Shown here: piece by piece, positions 1-5,912 of the stretch | Layout: each line of letters starts with the position of its first letter | Position numbering within the stretch: position 1 is the first letter of the stretch | Origin: Puniceicoccales bacterium | Lineage (GTDB): Bacteria > Verrucomicrobiota > Verrucomicrobiia > Opitutales > LL51 | NCBI GenBank assembly: GCA_031276935.1 | Contig: JAISMD010000094.1 | Coordinates: forward strand, 1 to 6,388 | DNA: 6,388 nt | Reading direction: 5' to 3' | The notes under the pieces: model-generated | Told to the model about the DNA's origin: nothing | Databases searched by the model: none | The model's input: only the letters and a program-made list of their open reading frames with translations | Made by a program: the position numbers and the translations under genes

Positions 1-70
1 TGCAAGAAGGAAAAATTTCGTAATTAAAACGCCGATTAATTCTAGCTTTGGGACCTGTATAACGGGACAT
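1..70 (-). CDS. rpsD: 30S ribosomal protein S4, N-terminal fragment (cut by window edge)
   Basis: The first 23 codons of a gene that continues past position 1. The peptide begins MSRYTGPKARINRR, which matches the start of bacterial S4 (usually M-A-R-Y-x-G-P). S4 is a primary 16S rRNA-binding protein that nucleates assembly of the small subunit, and in some bacteria it represses its own operon. In zinc-binding S4 proteins two cysteines sit near residues 9 and 12. Here those positions are Ala and Asn, so this looks like the zinc-free form, although a Cys occurs at residue 23 and the rest is not visible. Its place directly after rpsM and rpsK agrees with the alpha-operon order. The ATG has no Shine-Dalgarno sequence in the 18-base gap before it; the nearest strong one lies 24 bases away inside the end of rpsK. 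The identification is secure although the piece is short. Confidence 0.9.
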   Translation of the reverse strand, partial: MSRYTGPKARINRRFNYEIFPSC

Positions 71-88
71 AGTGTATAAATTTTAAGA

Positions 89-580
89 TTAAATCCTCCT
101 CCGTTTACGGGGACGGCAACCATTGTGGGGAACCGGGGTCATATCCGTGATGGTGTTGACCGCCAAACCTAAAGATTGTAGCGCACGGATGGCCGCATCG
201 CGCCCCATTCCGGGACCCTTAACCCGAACCTCAACCTCTTTGAATCCATGGGAAATTGCTACACGTCCCGCCTCCTGCGTCACGACCTGGGCCGCGTAAG
301 CCGTCGACTTCCGCGATCCACGGAAATTACATTTCCCCGAACTCGACCAGGATACCACATTGCCCTGCAAATCCGTAAAACAGACCTTCGTATTGTTAAA
401 AGTCGCTAAAATACTGCACACTCCATGGGTGATGTTCTTACTGTTTTTCGCCCGACGAATCTTGACATCCGTCTCTTCACCCAGAATATCTTGCACGGAT
501 TCCTTTGGCTTATTGCCCAGCTTTTCTCCCAATATTTCTTCCGTTAAAGCTGTCTCCTTAGACTCTAAATCTTCCGCCAT
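89..580 (-). CDS. rpsK: 30S ribosomal protein S11 with acidic N-terminal extension
   Basis: S11 sits on the platform of the 30S subunit near the Shine-Dalgarno helix. The conserved body starts near Gly53 ([14 protein letters not shown]), continues through [16 protein letters not shown] and [14 protein letters not shown], and ends with the diagnostic basic tail [13 protein letters not shown]. The protein has 163 residues, against about 129 for E. coli S11. The excess is an N-terminal segment of about 34-40 residues rich in Glu and Asp, unlike the basic tail usual in S11. It contains ILGE twice, at residues 16-19 and 32-35. No internal Met lies before the conserved body. The chosen ATG is three bases after the rpsM stop and has an AGGAAGAAG purine tract 11 bases or less upstream, so the long form is probably real. 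Identity is certain; the start is likely but not proven. Confidence 0.97.
   Translation of the reverse strand: MAEDLESKETALTEEILGEKLGNKPKESVQDILGEETDVKIRRAKNSKNITHGVCSILATFNNTKVCFTDLQGNVVSWSSSGKCNFRGSRKSTAYAAQVVTQEAGRVAISHGFKEVEVRVKGPGMGRDAAIRALQSLGLAVNTITDMTPVPHNGCRPRKRRRI
95..102 (-). promoter_or_regulatory. Strong but distant Shine-Dalgarno-like GGAGGAGG before rpsD
   Basis: GGAGGAGG is formed by the last arginine codons of rpsK and ends 24 bases before the rpsD ATG. The intervening bases are AU-rich and contain no better match. The distance is too long for standard initiation, so it may act only if the mRNA folds, may hold ribosomes near the rpsK stop, or may simply reflect the arginine-rich S11 tail. 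Function is not shown. Confidence 0.35.
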
Positions 581-583
581 AGT

Positions 584-958
584 TTACTTCTTCCTAATCA
601 CTCCAATTACTTTTTTGGCGCCCTTACGCGTGCGCGCATTGGTCGACGTCCTCTGACCGCGTACCGGAAGCCCACGATAATGGCGAATGCCACGGTAACA
701 TTTAATGGCCTGCAAGCGCTTCAAATTCGAGGCAATATCACGGCGCAAATCCCCCTCAATCTTCCATCCATTTTCAATAATTACGGCAGCAATTTTATTA
801 ATATTTTCCTCCGTCAAATCCTGTGCCCGCATGTCCGGACTTAGTCCCGTCTGCTCCACAATCAAATCCGCACGACAAGGCCCAATCCCGTAAATGTAAC
901 GCAACGCGTAGGGCAATTTCTTGTTGTTGGGAATATCTACTCCAATTAAACGTGGCAT
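584..958 (-). CDS. rpsM: 30S ribosomal protein S13
   Basis: S13 lies in the head of the 30S subunit, contacts the P-site tRNA and forms inter-subunit bridges with L5. The 124-residue length is usual. The start [13 protein letters not shown] is canonical, the helix-two-turn-helix region follows at about residues 14-60 ([10 protein letters not shown] in it), and the basic C-terminal signature [14 protein letters not shown] spans residues 100-113 before a lysine-rich tail. The gene follows map after 42 bases, the longest gap in the window, and is three bases before rpsK. Its best Shine-Dalgarno match, AGGAG, ends 21 bases before the ATG, which is unusually far. No in-frame ATG, GTG or TTG lies closer to it, so the ATG at 958 remains the best start. 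In many bacteria infA and rpmJ lie just before this gene; neither fits in the gap. Confidence 0.98.
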   Translation of the reverse strand: MPRLIGVDIPNNKKLPYALRYIYGIGPCRADLIVEQTGLSPDMRAQDLTEENINKIAAVIIENGWKIEGDLRRDIASNLKRLQAIKCYRGIRHYRGLPVRGQRTSTNARTRKGAKKVIGVIRKK

Positions 959-964
959 AATTAT

Positions 965-978
965 TTTTTTATAAAAAA
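965..978. repeat. 14-base perfect AT palindrome in the map-rpsM gap
   Basis: TTTTTTATAAAAAA reads the same on both strands. It lies between the AGGAG and the rpsM start, inside the longest spacer of the window and at the spc/alpha boundary. It contains a TATAAA hexamer but no convincing -35 element at a suitable distance. An AT-rich run of this kind can arise by chance. Confidence 0.4.
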
Positions 979-979
979 T

Positions 980-984
980 CTCCT
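980..984 (-). promoter_or_regulatory. Distant Shine-Dalgarno AGGAG before rpsM
   Basis: AGGAG is the only good ribosome-binding match in the map-rpsM gap. It ends 21 bases before the rpsM ATG, well beyond the usual 5-9. Between them lies a 14-base AT palindrome (965-978) that might shorten the effective distance if folded, though an A-U stem this short would be weak. Confidence 0.5.
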
Positions 985-1000
985 ATTGAGTTTTTGAAAA

Positions 1001-1768
1001 TCAATTTTTTAATAAAGTCAAGACTTCTGGCAAATTATCCGTAATTAAAACCGTGTGCTCACAGTGGGCAGACCATTTTCCATCCGCCGTCCGAATGGTC
1101 CAACCGTCCGGATCGACCACGATTTTCGGTACACCCAATGTAAACATCGGTTCTATGGCAAGGGTCATTCCCGGACGTAATTCCGGCCCATAACCAGCGA
1201 TACCGTAATTGGGAACAGCCGGTTCTTCGTGCATTTCCCGACCGATTCCGTGACCAACCAATTCGCGAACAACACCGAAACCATTTTCATCGGCAAGGCG
1301 CTGTATTGCTGCGGAAATATGTCCAACATGATTACCCGAAACCGCAGCATTAATGCCCGCTTCCAAAGCTTTTTGCGTCACGGCAATGAGGTGCAAAACC
1401 TCCGCCCGTACGGTTCCGACGGTTAATGTCCGCGTGTTATCGCCGACGAATCCATCGACCCGCATCGCCAAATCAATGCTAATAATATCTCCCTCCGCTA
1501 ATATTTTCTTCTTCGAAGGCAATCCATGGACGATTTCATCGTTGATGGAAAAACACCCATGGCCGGGGAAAATCCTTTTTTCCGAGCGAAACCCTAGGGT
1601 CGTACTTTCTGCTCCGTGGCGTCGCATGGCATCCCTCGTTAAATCGTCCAAATCCGCCGTCGAAACCCCAGCGGCAACATGGCGACAAACTTCATCCAAT
1701 ACGATGGCAGAAATAGCCCCTGCATGACGCATTTTCTCGATTTCCGCCGGACTTTTTATGGGAATCAT
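1001..1768 (-). CDS. map: Type I methionine aminopeptidase
   Basis: This cytosolic metalloenzyme removes the initiator methionine from nascent proteins when the second residue is small. With the ATG at 1768 it has 255 residues, normal for the family. The five metal ligands of the pita-bread fold are present: Asp99 and Asp110 (in ISIDLAM and FVGDNTR), His173 (GHGIG), Glu206 (AIEPMF) and Glu237 (CEHTV). His81 (VHGLP) and His180 (MHEEP) match the substrate-contacting histidines (H79 and H178) of the E. coli enzyme. I chose this ATG because the family begins near I-x-x-P-x-E-I-E-K-M-R. An in-frame TTG at 1792 would add eight residues, overlap secY and lack a good Shine-Dalgarno sequence. The ATG has none either and lies eight bases after the secY stop, so coupling to secY translation is likely. 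adk, which separates secY and map in many bacteria, is absent. Confidence 0.96.
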   Translation of the reverse strand: MIPIKSPAEIEKMRHAGAISAIVLDEVCRHVAAGVSTADLDDLTRDAMRRHGAESTTLGFRSEKRIFPGHGCFSINDEIVHGLPSKKKILAEGDIISIDLAMRVDGFVGDNTRTLTVGTVRAEVLHLIAVTQKALEAGINAAVSGNHVGHISAAIQRLADENGFGVVRELVGHGIGREMHEEPAVPNYGIAGYGPELRPGMTLAIEPMFTLGVPKIVVDPDGWTIRTADGKWSAHCEHTVLITDNLPEVLTLLKN

Positions 1769-1776
1769 AGTGGCAT

Positions 1777-3270
1777 CTATTGCAAGAACCAAGCCAAAAG
1801 GCCCACCAATAATAATCCTCCCAGCAGAAAAAATACAACCCTAATTTTTTTACAAGACTCTATGATCTCGGAAAAACTGATACCACCCCTTATTCCCCGG
1901 GAACGTACCTTCCCTTTTTGTAAAAATCCATCGTAATTGCGCTCCAATAATTGTACCTCCATCTGCCGCATCGTATCTAAAATAACACCCACCGTAATGA
2001 GCGTTCCGGTGCCACCGAAAAACATGGAAATCGTGTAGGGAATACCAAAGGAAATGGAAATTAAATCCGGAAGAAGGGCAACAACGGTCAAGAAAATCGC
2101 CCCCGCTAGGGTCAGTCGCGTCATCGAAAAATCGAGAAAATTTGCCGTGTCATTCCCCGGCCGCACCCCGGGAATGTAACCACCGCTCTTCTTTAAATCT
2201 TCGGCGATTTGCACCGGCTTGAACATGATGGATACCCAAAAATAACTGAAACATAGGATCAGTGACCCGTAAATCACGTAAAATATGGACGATCCGTGCA
2301 TCAACGCATTTGCGATCCGAACGCAAAAAGGAATATTCCACGCCCCCGCAATATAGGTAAAAATCTGCTGCGGAAACATAATCAGTGTGCTGGCAAAAAT
2401 CACCGGCATAACCCCAGCATAATTCACTTTCAGCGGAAGAAATGAACTCTGTCCACCTATGATTTTCCTACCAATTACTCGCCGCGCATATTGCACGGGA
2501 ATCTTTCGCGTAGCCTGCGTCACCGCCACCATGCTGTAAATCACTACTACCAATAGGGTCAACATCAACACTAAGTGCGGCACACCAACCCCTCCTCCAT
2601 CAACACCAACCGGTCGCGTAAACATCTCCACCAATTGAACCACGGCCCCCGGTAGCGAGGATAAAATTCCCACCGTGATGAGCAGCGATACCCCGTTGCC
2701 TATGCCCAATTGGGTAATGCGATCCCCTATCCAAGTTAAAATCATCGTCCCCGCAGTCAGAATAATCGTTGAGTTGAATAAAAACCATCCCCGATTCATA
2801 ATCACGATGTCCCCGTAGGTCAAACGATCGAAGCCGGGAAATATCTTTTCCGGATAATTCGATAGGGCTAAAACTAATAATACCCCCTGTATGAGGCAAA
2901 TCAATAGGGTCAGATAGCGGGTGTACTGTGCAATCCGTTGCCGCCCATCCTGTTCCCGCTGAATACGCGCTAAACCCGGCGCAACCGCCGCAAGTAACTG
3001 TAAAATAATGGACGCACTAATGTAAGGCATTACGCCTAATCCGAAAATCGCTCCCTTCAAAAAAGCTCCCCCGGTAAACATGTTGTACATCCCAACCAAA
3101 CTATTCCCGGACCCCCGCTGCGTCGCAAAAAAATCATGGAGGGCTTTCGGATCAAGCCCCGGCAAGGGAATACTCGCACCGATGCGCGCCACAAAAATTA
3201 ACGCAAGCGTAATAACAAGCTTGTTCCGTAATTCCTGTATCTTTAAACAATTCAAAAATGCCGCAAACAT
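1777..3270 (-). CDS. secY: Protein translocase subunit SecY with extra C-terminal membrane segment
   Basis: SecY is the inner-membrane channel that, with SecE and SecG, exports unfolded proteins driven by SecA or the ribosome. The 497 residues carry the expected ten membrane segments, roughly at 18-35, 68-95, 118-137, 161-181, 190-213, 231-252, 284-305, 327-350, 387-404 and 411-431. Family landmarks include GASIPLPGLDP after segment 1, MPYISASII in segment 2, GIGNGVSLLI at segment 5, RKIPVQYARR in the cytosolic loop after segment 6, and GVRPG, whose Arg370 corresponds to the essential Arg357 of E. coli. Normal SecY ends shortly after the motif seen here as LLERNYDGFLQKG. This protein continues about 45 residues and ends in a strongly hydrophobic stretch at 478-496, a possible eleventh segment. 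The ATG follows the rplO stop by five bases and has AAGGA nine bases upstream. Identity is secure. Confidence 0.98.
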   Translation of the reverse strand: MFAAFLNCLKIQELRNKLVITLALIFVARIGASIPLPGLDPKALHDFFATQRGSGNSLVGMYNMFTGGAFLKGAIFGLGVMPYISASIILQLLAAVAPGLARIQREQDGRQRIAQYTRYLTLLICLIQGVLLVLALSNYPEKIFPGFDRLTYGDIVIMNRGWFLFNSTIILTAGTMILTWIGDRITQLGIGNGVSLLITVGILSSLPGAVVQLVEMFTRPVGVDGGGVGVPHLVLMLTLLVVVIYSMVAVTQATRKIPVQYARRVIGRKIIGGQSSFLPLKVNYAGVMPVIFASTLIMFPQQIFTYIAGAWNIPFCVRIANALMHGSSIFYVIYGSLILCFSYFWVSIMFKPVQIAEDLKKSGGYIPGVRPGNDTANFLDFSMTRLTLAGAIFLTVVALLPDLISISFGIPYTISMFFGGTGTLITVGVILDTMRQMEVQLLERNYDGFLQKGKVRSRGIRGGISFSEIIESCKKIRVVFFLLGGLLLVGLLAWFLQ

Positions 3271-3275
3271 TATCC

Positions 3276-3722
3276 CTATTCCTTCGCGAGTTCAATGACG
3301 AAACCTCCCACCGCTTCAATTTTGCGTTTCGCCGAAGCAGAAAATCGATCCGCAACGACCCTAACCGACTTCGTCAATTCTCCATTCCCCAAAATTTTAA
3401 TGGGAAGTTCCCCGGAATTAATAATTCCATTCTGAATCAAAACATCCCTGTTAATTTCCCCGTGAGATGCCGCCAGTTCTTCCAAAACCGCGAGATTAAT
3501 AGCCGCAAAACGCAGACTAAATATACTGTTCCCAAAGCCACGTTTTGGCAAGCGGCGATAGTAGGGAATCCCGGAACAACATGGCGCCGGAGAGTAACCG
3601 GAACGCGCCTTACCACCTTTGTGCCCGCGACCGGAAGTCCCGCCGCAACCACTACCTTGACCACGACCACGTCGCTTTGTCTGTCGATTGGAACCAACTT
3701 TGATTAAATTATGTAGCTTCAC
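3276..3722 (-). CDS. rplO: 50S ribosomal protein L15
   Basis: L15 is a late-assembly 50S protein with a long, glycine- and arginine-rich N-terminal arm that penetrates 23S rRNA. The 148 residues begin MKLHNL, pass through the arm ([14 protein letters not shown] at about 30-43, then RLPKRGFGN), and end with the family signature around residues 109-140 ([12 protein letters not shown], then a basic helix and the VGGFV element). Four cysteines occur in or near the arm and linker (Cys26, Cys48 and Cys49 visible in SGCGG and PAPCCSG), which is uncommon but does not form a zinc motif. The start codon is GTG. It overlaps the rpsE stop as GTGA and is preceded by a perfect AGGAGG at a seven-base distance. 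In many bacteria rpmD (L30) lies between rpsE and this gene; here it is absent. Confidence 0.97.
   Translation of the reverse strand: MKLHNLIKVGSNRQTKRRGRGQGSGCGGTSGRGHKGGKARSGYSPAPCCSGIPYYRRLPKRGFGNSIFSLRFAAINLAVLEELAASHGEINRDVLIQNGIINSGELPIKILGNGELTKSVRVVADRFSASAKRKIEAVGGFVIELAKE
3280..3284 (-). promoter_or_regulatory. Shine-Dalgarno AAGGA for secY
   Basis: AAGGA is formed by the penultimate codons of rplO and ends nine bases before the secY ATG. A second purine run, AGGG at 3274-3277, uses the rplO TAG stop but is only three bases from the ATG, so AAGGA is the more likely site. Confidence 0.65.
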
Positions 3723-4279
3723 GAAATTTCCTCCTGAGTCTTTTTCCGATCACCGAAACGCAGAGACATCACGCTTCCATAGGAACGCAATTTATCCAAA
3801 GCATCGAAGGTAGCCCGCACCATCGCAAAGGGATTATTGGATCCCATGGATTTGGAAAGTATATCCGTTATACCCAACGCCTCCAAAATGAGACGCACAC
3901 CTCCACCGGCCACAATCCCCGTTCCAGGAGCCGCCGGCTTAAGCATCACCATTCCTCCGTCCGAAACTCCCACAATGTCATGGGGAATCGTATGTCCAGC
4001 CAGAGGATAACTCCTTAAATTCTTTTTCGCCTGCTCGACCGCTTTTTTCACCGCATTGGGCGTTTCCTTTGCCTTGCCTAAACCGACTCCGCCACGCCCC
4101 GCTCCGTCACCAACAACCACCAGCGCCGAAAAACTAAAACGACGTCCACCTTTTACCACCTTCGCACAGCGATTAATAAAAATCACTTTTTCAATCAAAC
4201 GTCCCCGTTCATCCTCCCGTTCCGGGGTTCGCGTTTGTGATCTTCCCCTCCCATTGACACTAAAATTAACATTACTCAT
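3719..4279 (-). CDS. rpsE: 30S ribosomal protein S5
   Basis: S5 lies on the back of the 30S subunit near the mRNA entry channel and affects decoding accuracy. The protein has 186 residues, against 167 in E. coli, with a polar, arginine-rich N-terminal extension to about residue 27. The N-terminal double-stranded-RNA-binding-like domain (about 28-91) contains [20 protein letters not shown] and [13 protein letters not shown]. The C-terminal domain (about 100-170) contains [16 protein letters not shown] and the family-typical [15 protein letters not shown]. The ATG is six bases after the rplR stop, with AGGG (formed partly by that TAG stop) four bases upstream. The end overlaps rplO by four bases, so the two genes are probably translationally coupled. 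Identity is secure. Confidence 0.98.
   Translation of the reverse strand: MSNVNFSVNGRGRSQTRTPEREDERGRLIEKVIFINRCAKVVKGGRRFSFSALVVVGDGAGRGGVGLGKAKETPNAVKKAVEQAKKNLRSYPLAGHTIPHDIVGVSDGGMVMLKPAAPGTGIVAGGGVRLILEALGITDILSKSMGSNNPFAMVRATFDALDKLRSYGSVMSLRFGDRKKTQEEIS
3730..3735 (-). promoter_or_regulatory. Perfect Shine-Dalgarno AGGAGG for the GTG start of rplO
   Basis: AGGAGG lies within the last codons of rpsE, seven bases before the rplO GTG. It is the best placed ribosome-binding site in the window and decides in favour of the GTG start, whose peptide MKLHNL is canonical for L15. Confidence 0.85.
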
Positions 4280-4285
4280 AACGCC

Positions 4286-4645
4286 CTAAAAATTTATACC
4301 AACCTCGCGAACCGAATCCGCAAATGCCTTTACCCTGCCGTGATAGCGCTTTCTGTCACGGTCGAAAACAACATTCCTAATGCCCGCATTCAATACGGCT
4401 TTCCCCAACAATTTCCCAAAGGAAATTGCACCGTCAACATTGACCCTGAATCGCTTTTCCGGATCCTTGGAAACCGTCGACAAATAAACCAACGTTTTCC
4501 CGGCATCGTCATCGACGCATTGGGCATAGATGTGTTTACCACTGAAATGCAGCGATAATCGTGGACGGGAAGTTGTCCCTAAAACCGTCTTGCGAATCCG
4601 TAATCGCCGTCGCTGCCTTGCCTTATTCCTATCATCGAGATTCAT
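4286..4645 (-). CDS. rplR: 50S ribosomal protein L18
   Basis: L18 binds 5S rRNA with L5 and helps place it in the central protuberance of the 50S subunit. The 119-residue length is typical. A basic N-terminal tail (KARQRRRLRIRK) precedes the fold. Recognisable elements are RPRLSLHFSGKHIYAQ near residues 27-42, a helical KLLGKAVLNAGI segment, and the C-terminal VVFDRDRKRYHGRVKAFAD with the usual YHGRVKA core, ending REVGINF. The FDRDRKR portion replaces the more common FDRGG-type turn. The ATG lies nine bases after the rplF stop and is preceded by the purine-rich AGGGTAGG, the first AG coming from the TAG stop. Gene order rplF-rplR-rpsE is the standard spc order. Confidence 0.97.
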   Translation of the reverse strand: MNLDDRNKARQRRRLRIRKTVLGTTSRPRLSLHFSGKHIYAQCVDDDAGKTLVYLSTVSKDPEKRFRVNVDGAISFGKLLGKAVLNAGIRNVVFDRDRKRYHGRVKAFADSVREVGINF

Positions 4646-4654
4646 ACGCCTACC

Positions 4655-5194
4655 CTATTTTGCTGATTTTTTCCCTTCTTTCCGACGAACACGCTCCCCT
4701 ACGATGCGCACACCTTTTCCTTTGTAAGGTTCTACGGGATAAAAGCGTTTTATGTCCGCCGCAACCTTTCCCACCAAACATTTATCCGCACCCTCAATGT
4801 GAATCGCCGTGCCATCCTTGACCGTCACCCGGATATTTTCTGGGATTTCGTAGAGCACCGGATGGGAGTAGCCCAACGCCAAATCTAAAACACGATCCTT
4901 TAAAATCGCCTTGAACCCAACGCCCTGAATCTCCAAATCCTTAGCGTAGGGTTTTTGCACTCCCTGCACCATGTTACTGATAATCGAACGTACCGTGCCG
5001 TGCATCGCCTTTCCGAAACGGGAATCTTCCCTTGGGAAAATTTCAACGACATTATCCCGCAACCTAATCTCCACCACATCGGCAAAGGATTGGGTCAATT
5101 GACCGACCACACCGCTGACCGAAACCTCTCCACCGGTCACACTAATTTTAACGGCATCGGGAATAATAATGGGCATTTTTCCTATTCTACTCAT
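4655..5194 (-). CDS. rplF: 50S ribosomal protein L6
   Basis: L6 sits at the base of the L7/L12 stalk next to the sarcin-ricin loop and the factor-binding site of the 50S subunit. The 179 residues match the family length. The start MSRIGKMPI is canonical, two duplicated alpha-beta domains follow (about 1-82 and 83-170), with GVGFKA at 91-96 and LGYSHPV at 107-113, and the signature PYKGKGVRI occupies 156-164 before a lysine-rich tail. The ATG is nine bases after the rpsH stop, with GAGG seven bases upstream; that Shine-Dalgarno match overlaps the rpsH TGA stop. No oddity is visible in the protein. Confidence 0.98.
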   Translation of the reverse strand: MSRIGKMPIIIPDAVKISVTGGEVSVSGVVGQLTQSFADVVEIRLRDNVVEIFPREDSRFGKAMHGTVRSIISNMVQGVQKPYAKDLEIQGVGFKAILKDRVLDLALGYSHPVLYEIPENIRVTVKDGTAIHIEGADKCLVGKVAADIKRFYPVEPYKGKGVRIVGERVRRKEGKKSAK

Positions 5195-5201
5195 AAACTT
5201 G

Positions 5202-5205
5202 CCTC
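5202..5205 (-). promoter_or_regulatory. Shine-Dalgarno GAGG for rplF, overlapping the rpsH stop
   Basis: TGAGG contains the rpsH stop TGA and the GAGG that lies seven bases before the rplF ATG. Spacing is normal. Confidence 0.7.
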
Positions 5206-5593
5206 ACCATACTTTACACAACAATTCACCGCCAACGTGATTTTGCACGGCTTCTTTCCCGGACAAAATTCCCTTCGACGTCGTCAAAATGCATATTCCC
5301 AAATTATTGTAAACCCGGGGAATCGCATTGTGAGCGTAATACAAACGGCAACCGGGACGGCTACAACGACCAATTCCCTGAATGGCCGCTACTCCTTTTA
5401 CATACTTCAAAGACAGGGAAATTTTTTTCACTCCGGGACGGGTTTCCTCTACAGAATAGCTCCAAATGAATCCATTTTTTTGTAAAACTTCCGCTAATTT
5501 CTCCCGCATTCGGGAAGAAAACGCCGAACAAACGGGCTTACTTGCTGCGCTTGCGTTGCGAATAATGGTTAAAAAATCTCCGATCGTATCCAT
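5204..5593 (-). CDS. rpsH: 30S ribosomal protein S8
   Basis: S8 is a primary 16S rRNA-binding protein of the 30S platform; in E. coli it also represses the spc operon by binding mRNA at the start of rplE, a site that would lie outside this window. The 129-residue length is usual. The N-terminal domain starts MDTIGDFLTIIRNA, the middle holds LKYVKGVAAI and the SRPGCRLYY motif, and the C-terminal RNA-binding domain has the family signature ILTTSKGILSGKEA (102-115) and ends GGELLCKVW. The start lies one base after the rpsN stop and has no good Shine-Dalgarno sequence; the closest purine runs are TTGG and a distant AAGG. Initiation by ribosomes finishing rpsN is therefore likely. Identity is secure. 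Confidence 0.98.
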   Translation of the reverse strand: MDTIGDFLTIIRNASAASKPVCSAFSSRMREKLAEVLQKNGFIWSYSVEETRPGVKKISLSLKYVKGVAAIQGIGRCSRPGCRLYYAHNAIPRVYNNLGICILTTSKGILSGKEAVQNHVGGELLCKVW

Positions 5594-5594
5594 T

Positions 5595-5900
5595 TTACCA
5601 AGAAGCCTTTATAACCCCGGGAATTTTTCCGTAGGAAATTAATTCGCGCAATTGGATGCGGGAAACACCAAATTTTCTGTAGTAAGCACGGCCCCGTCCC
5701 GTTATGGAACAGCGATTGCGTACCCTTGTCGGCGAAGAATTCCGTGGCAATTCCGCTAATTTCCGGCTGGCCATAAAAAAATCTTCATCCGTAGTTTTAG
5801 GATTTTTTAAAACTTTCTTTAAAGCATCCCGCTGCACCGCATACTTTTTTACGAGAGCCTGTCTTTTTTCATTGCGTCTAATAATGGAAATCTTCGCCAT
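5595..5900 (-). CDS. rpsN: 30S ribosomal protein S14, long zinc-independent form
   Basis: S14 lies in the head of the 30S subunit and contacts S3, S10 and S19. The 101-residue length and the insert at about residues 28-55 (including [12 protein letters not shown] and [10 protein letters not shown]) identify the long form found in E. coli-like bacteria. The short form carries a CxxC...CxxC zinc site; here only Cys64 is visible in that region, in [11 protein letters not shown], so no zinc is expected. The C-terminal family signature covers about 61-86 (YYRKFGVSR within it) and the protein ends IPGVIKASW. The ATG is 11 bases after the rplE stop. A clear GAGGA, overlapping the rplE TAG stop, precedes it by seven bases. 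Confidence 0.98.
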   Translation of the reverse strand: MAKISIIRRNEKRQALVKKYAVQRDALKKVLKNPKTTDEDFFMASRKLAELPRNSSPTRVRNRCSITGRGRAYYRKFGVSRIQLRELISYGKIPGVIKASW

Positions 5901-5907
5901 AATTCAT

Positions 5908-5912
5908 TCCTC
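5908..5912 (-). promoter_or_regulatory. Shine-Dalgarno GAGGA for rpsN, overlapping the rplE stop
   Basis: The sequence TAGAGGA joins the rplE stop codon TAG to the GAGGA that precedes the rpsN ATG by seven bases. The overlap places terminating and initiating ribosomes on the same bases, which favours coupling. Confidence 0.75.

Noticed and set aside
71..94. A hairpin terminator between rpsK and rpsD from TTTAA/TTAAA.
   Set aside because: The A-U arms are five bases with a two-base loop and no GC-rich stem, so no terminator is supported, and the operon clearly continues into rpsD.
965..1021. A promoter before rpsM, from TTGACT (1016-1021, minus strand) and TATAAA in the palindrome.
   Set aside because: At 17 bases from TTGACT the hexamer is TTCAAA, a poor -10, and TATAAA is far beyond normal spacing. 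AT-rich sequence easily yields such matches.
1353..1727. A 124-codon open frame on the plus strand within map.
   Set aside because: It is wholly antisense to a metal-binding enzyme with every catalytic residue intact, and has no recognisable protein features.
1769..1792. An upstream TTG start for map at 1792, overlapping secY.
   Set aside because: The eight added residues are not part of the family N-terminus, no good Shine-Dalgarno sequence precedes the TTG, and the ATG at 1768 gives the canonical start.
3576..3650. Cysteines of L15 (residues 26, 48 and 49) as a possible zinc site.
   Set aside because: They do not form a CxxC-type pair set, and L15 is not a zinc-binding family; two are adjacent and the third is far away.
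3258..3707. A 149-codon open frame on the plus strand across rplO.
   Set aside because: It is antisense to L15, and its threonine-rich tail mirrors the glycine- and arginine-rich arm codons on the other strand.
4955..5485. A 176-codon open frame on the plus strand across rpsH and rplF.
   Set aside because: It lies antisense to two clearly conserved ribosomal protein genes, crosses their junction, and its translation shows no recognisable domain. It is a shadow frame.
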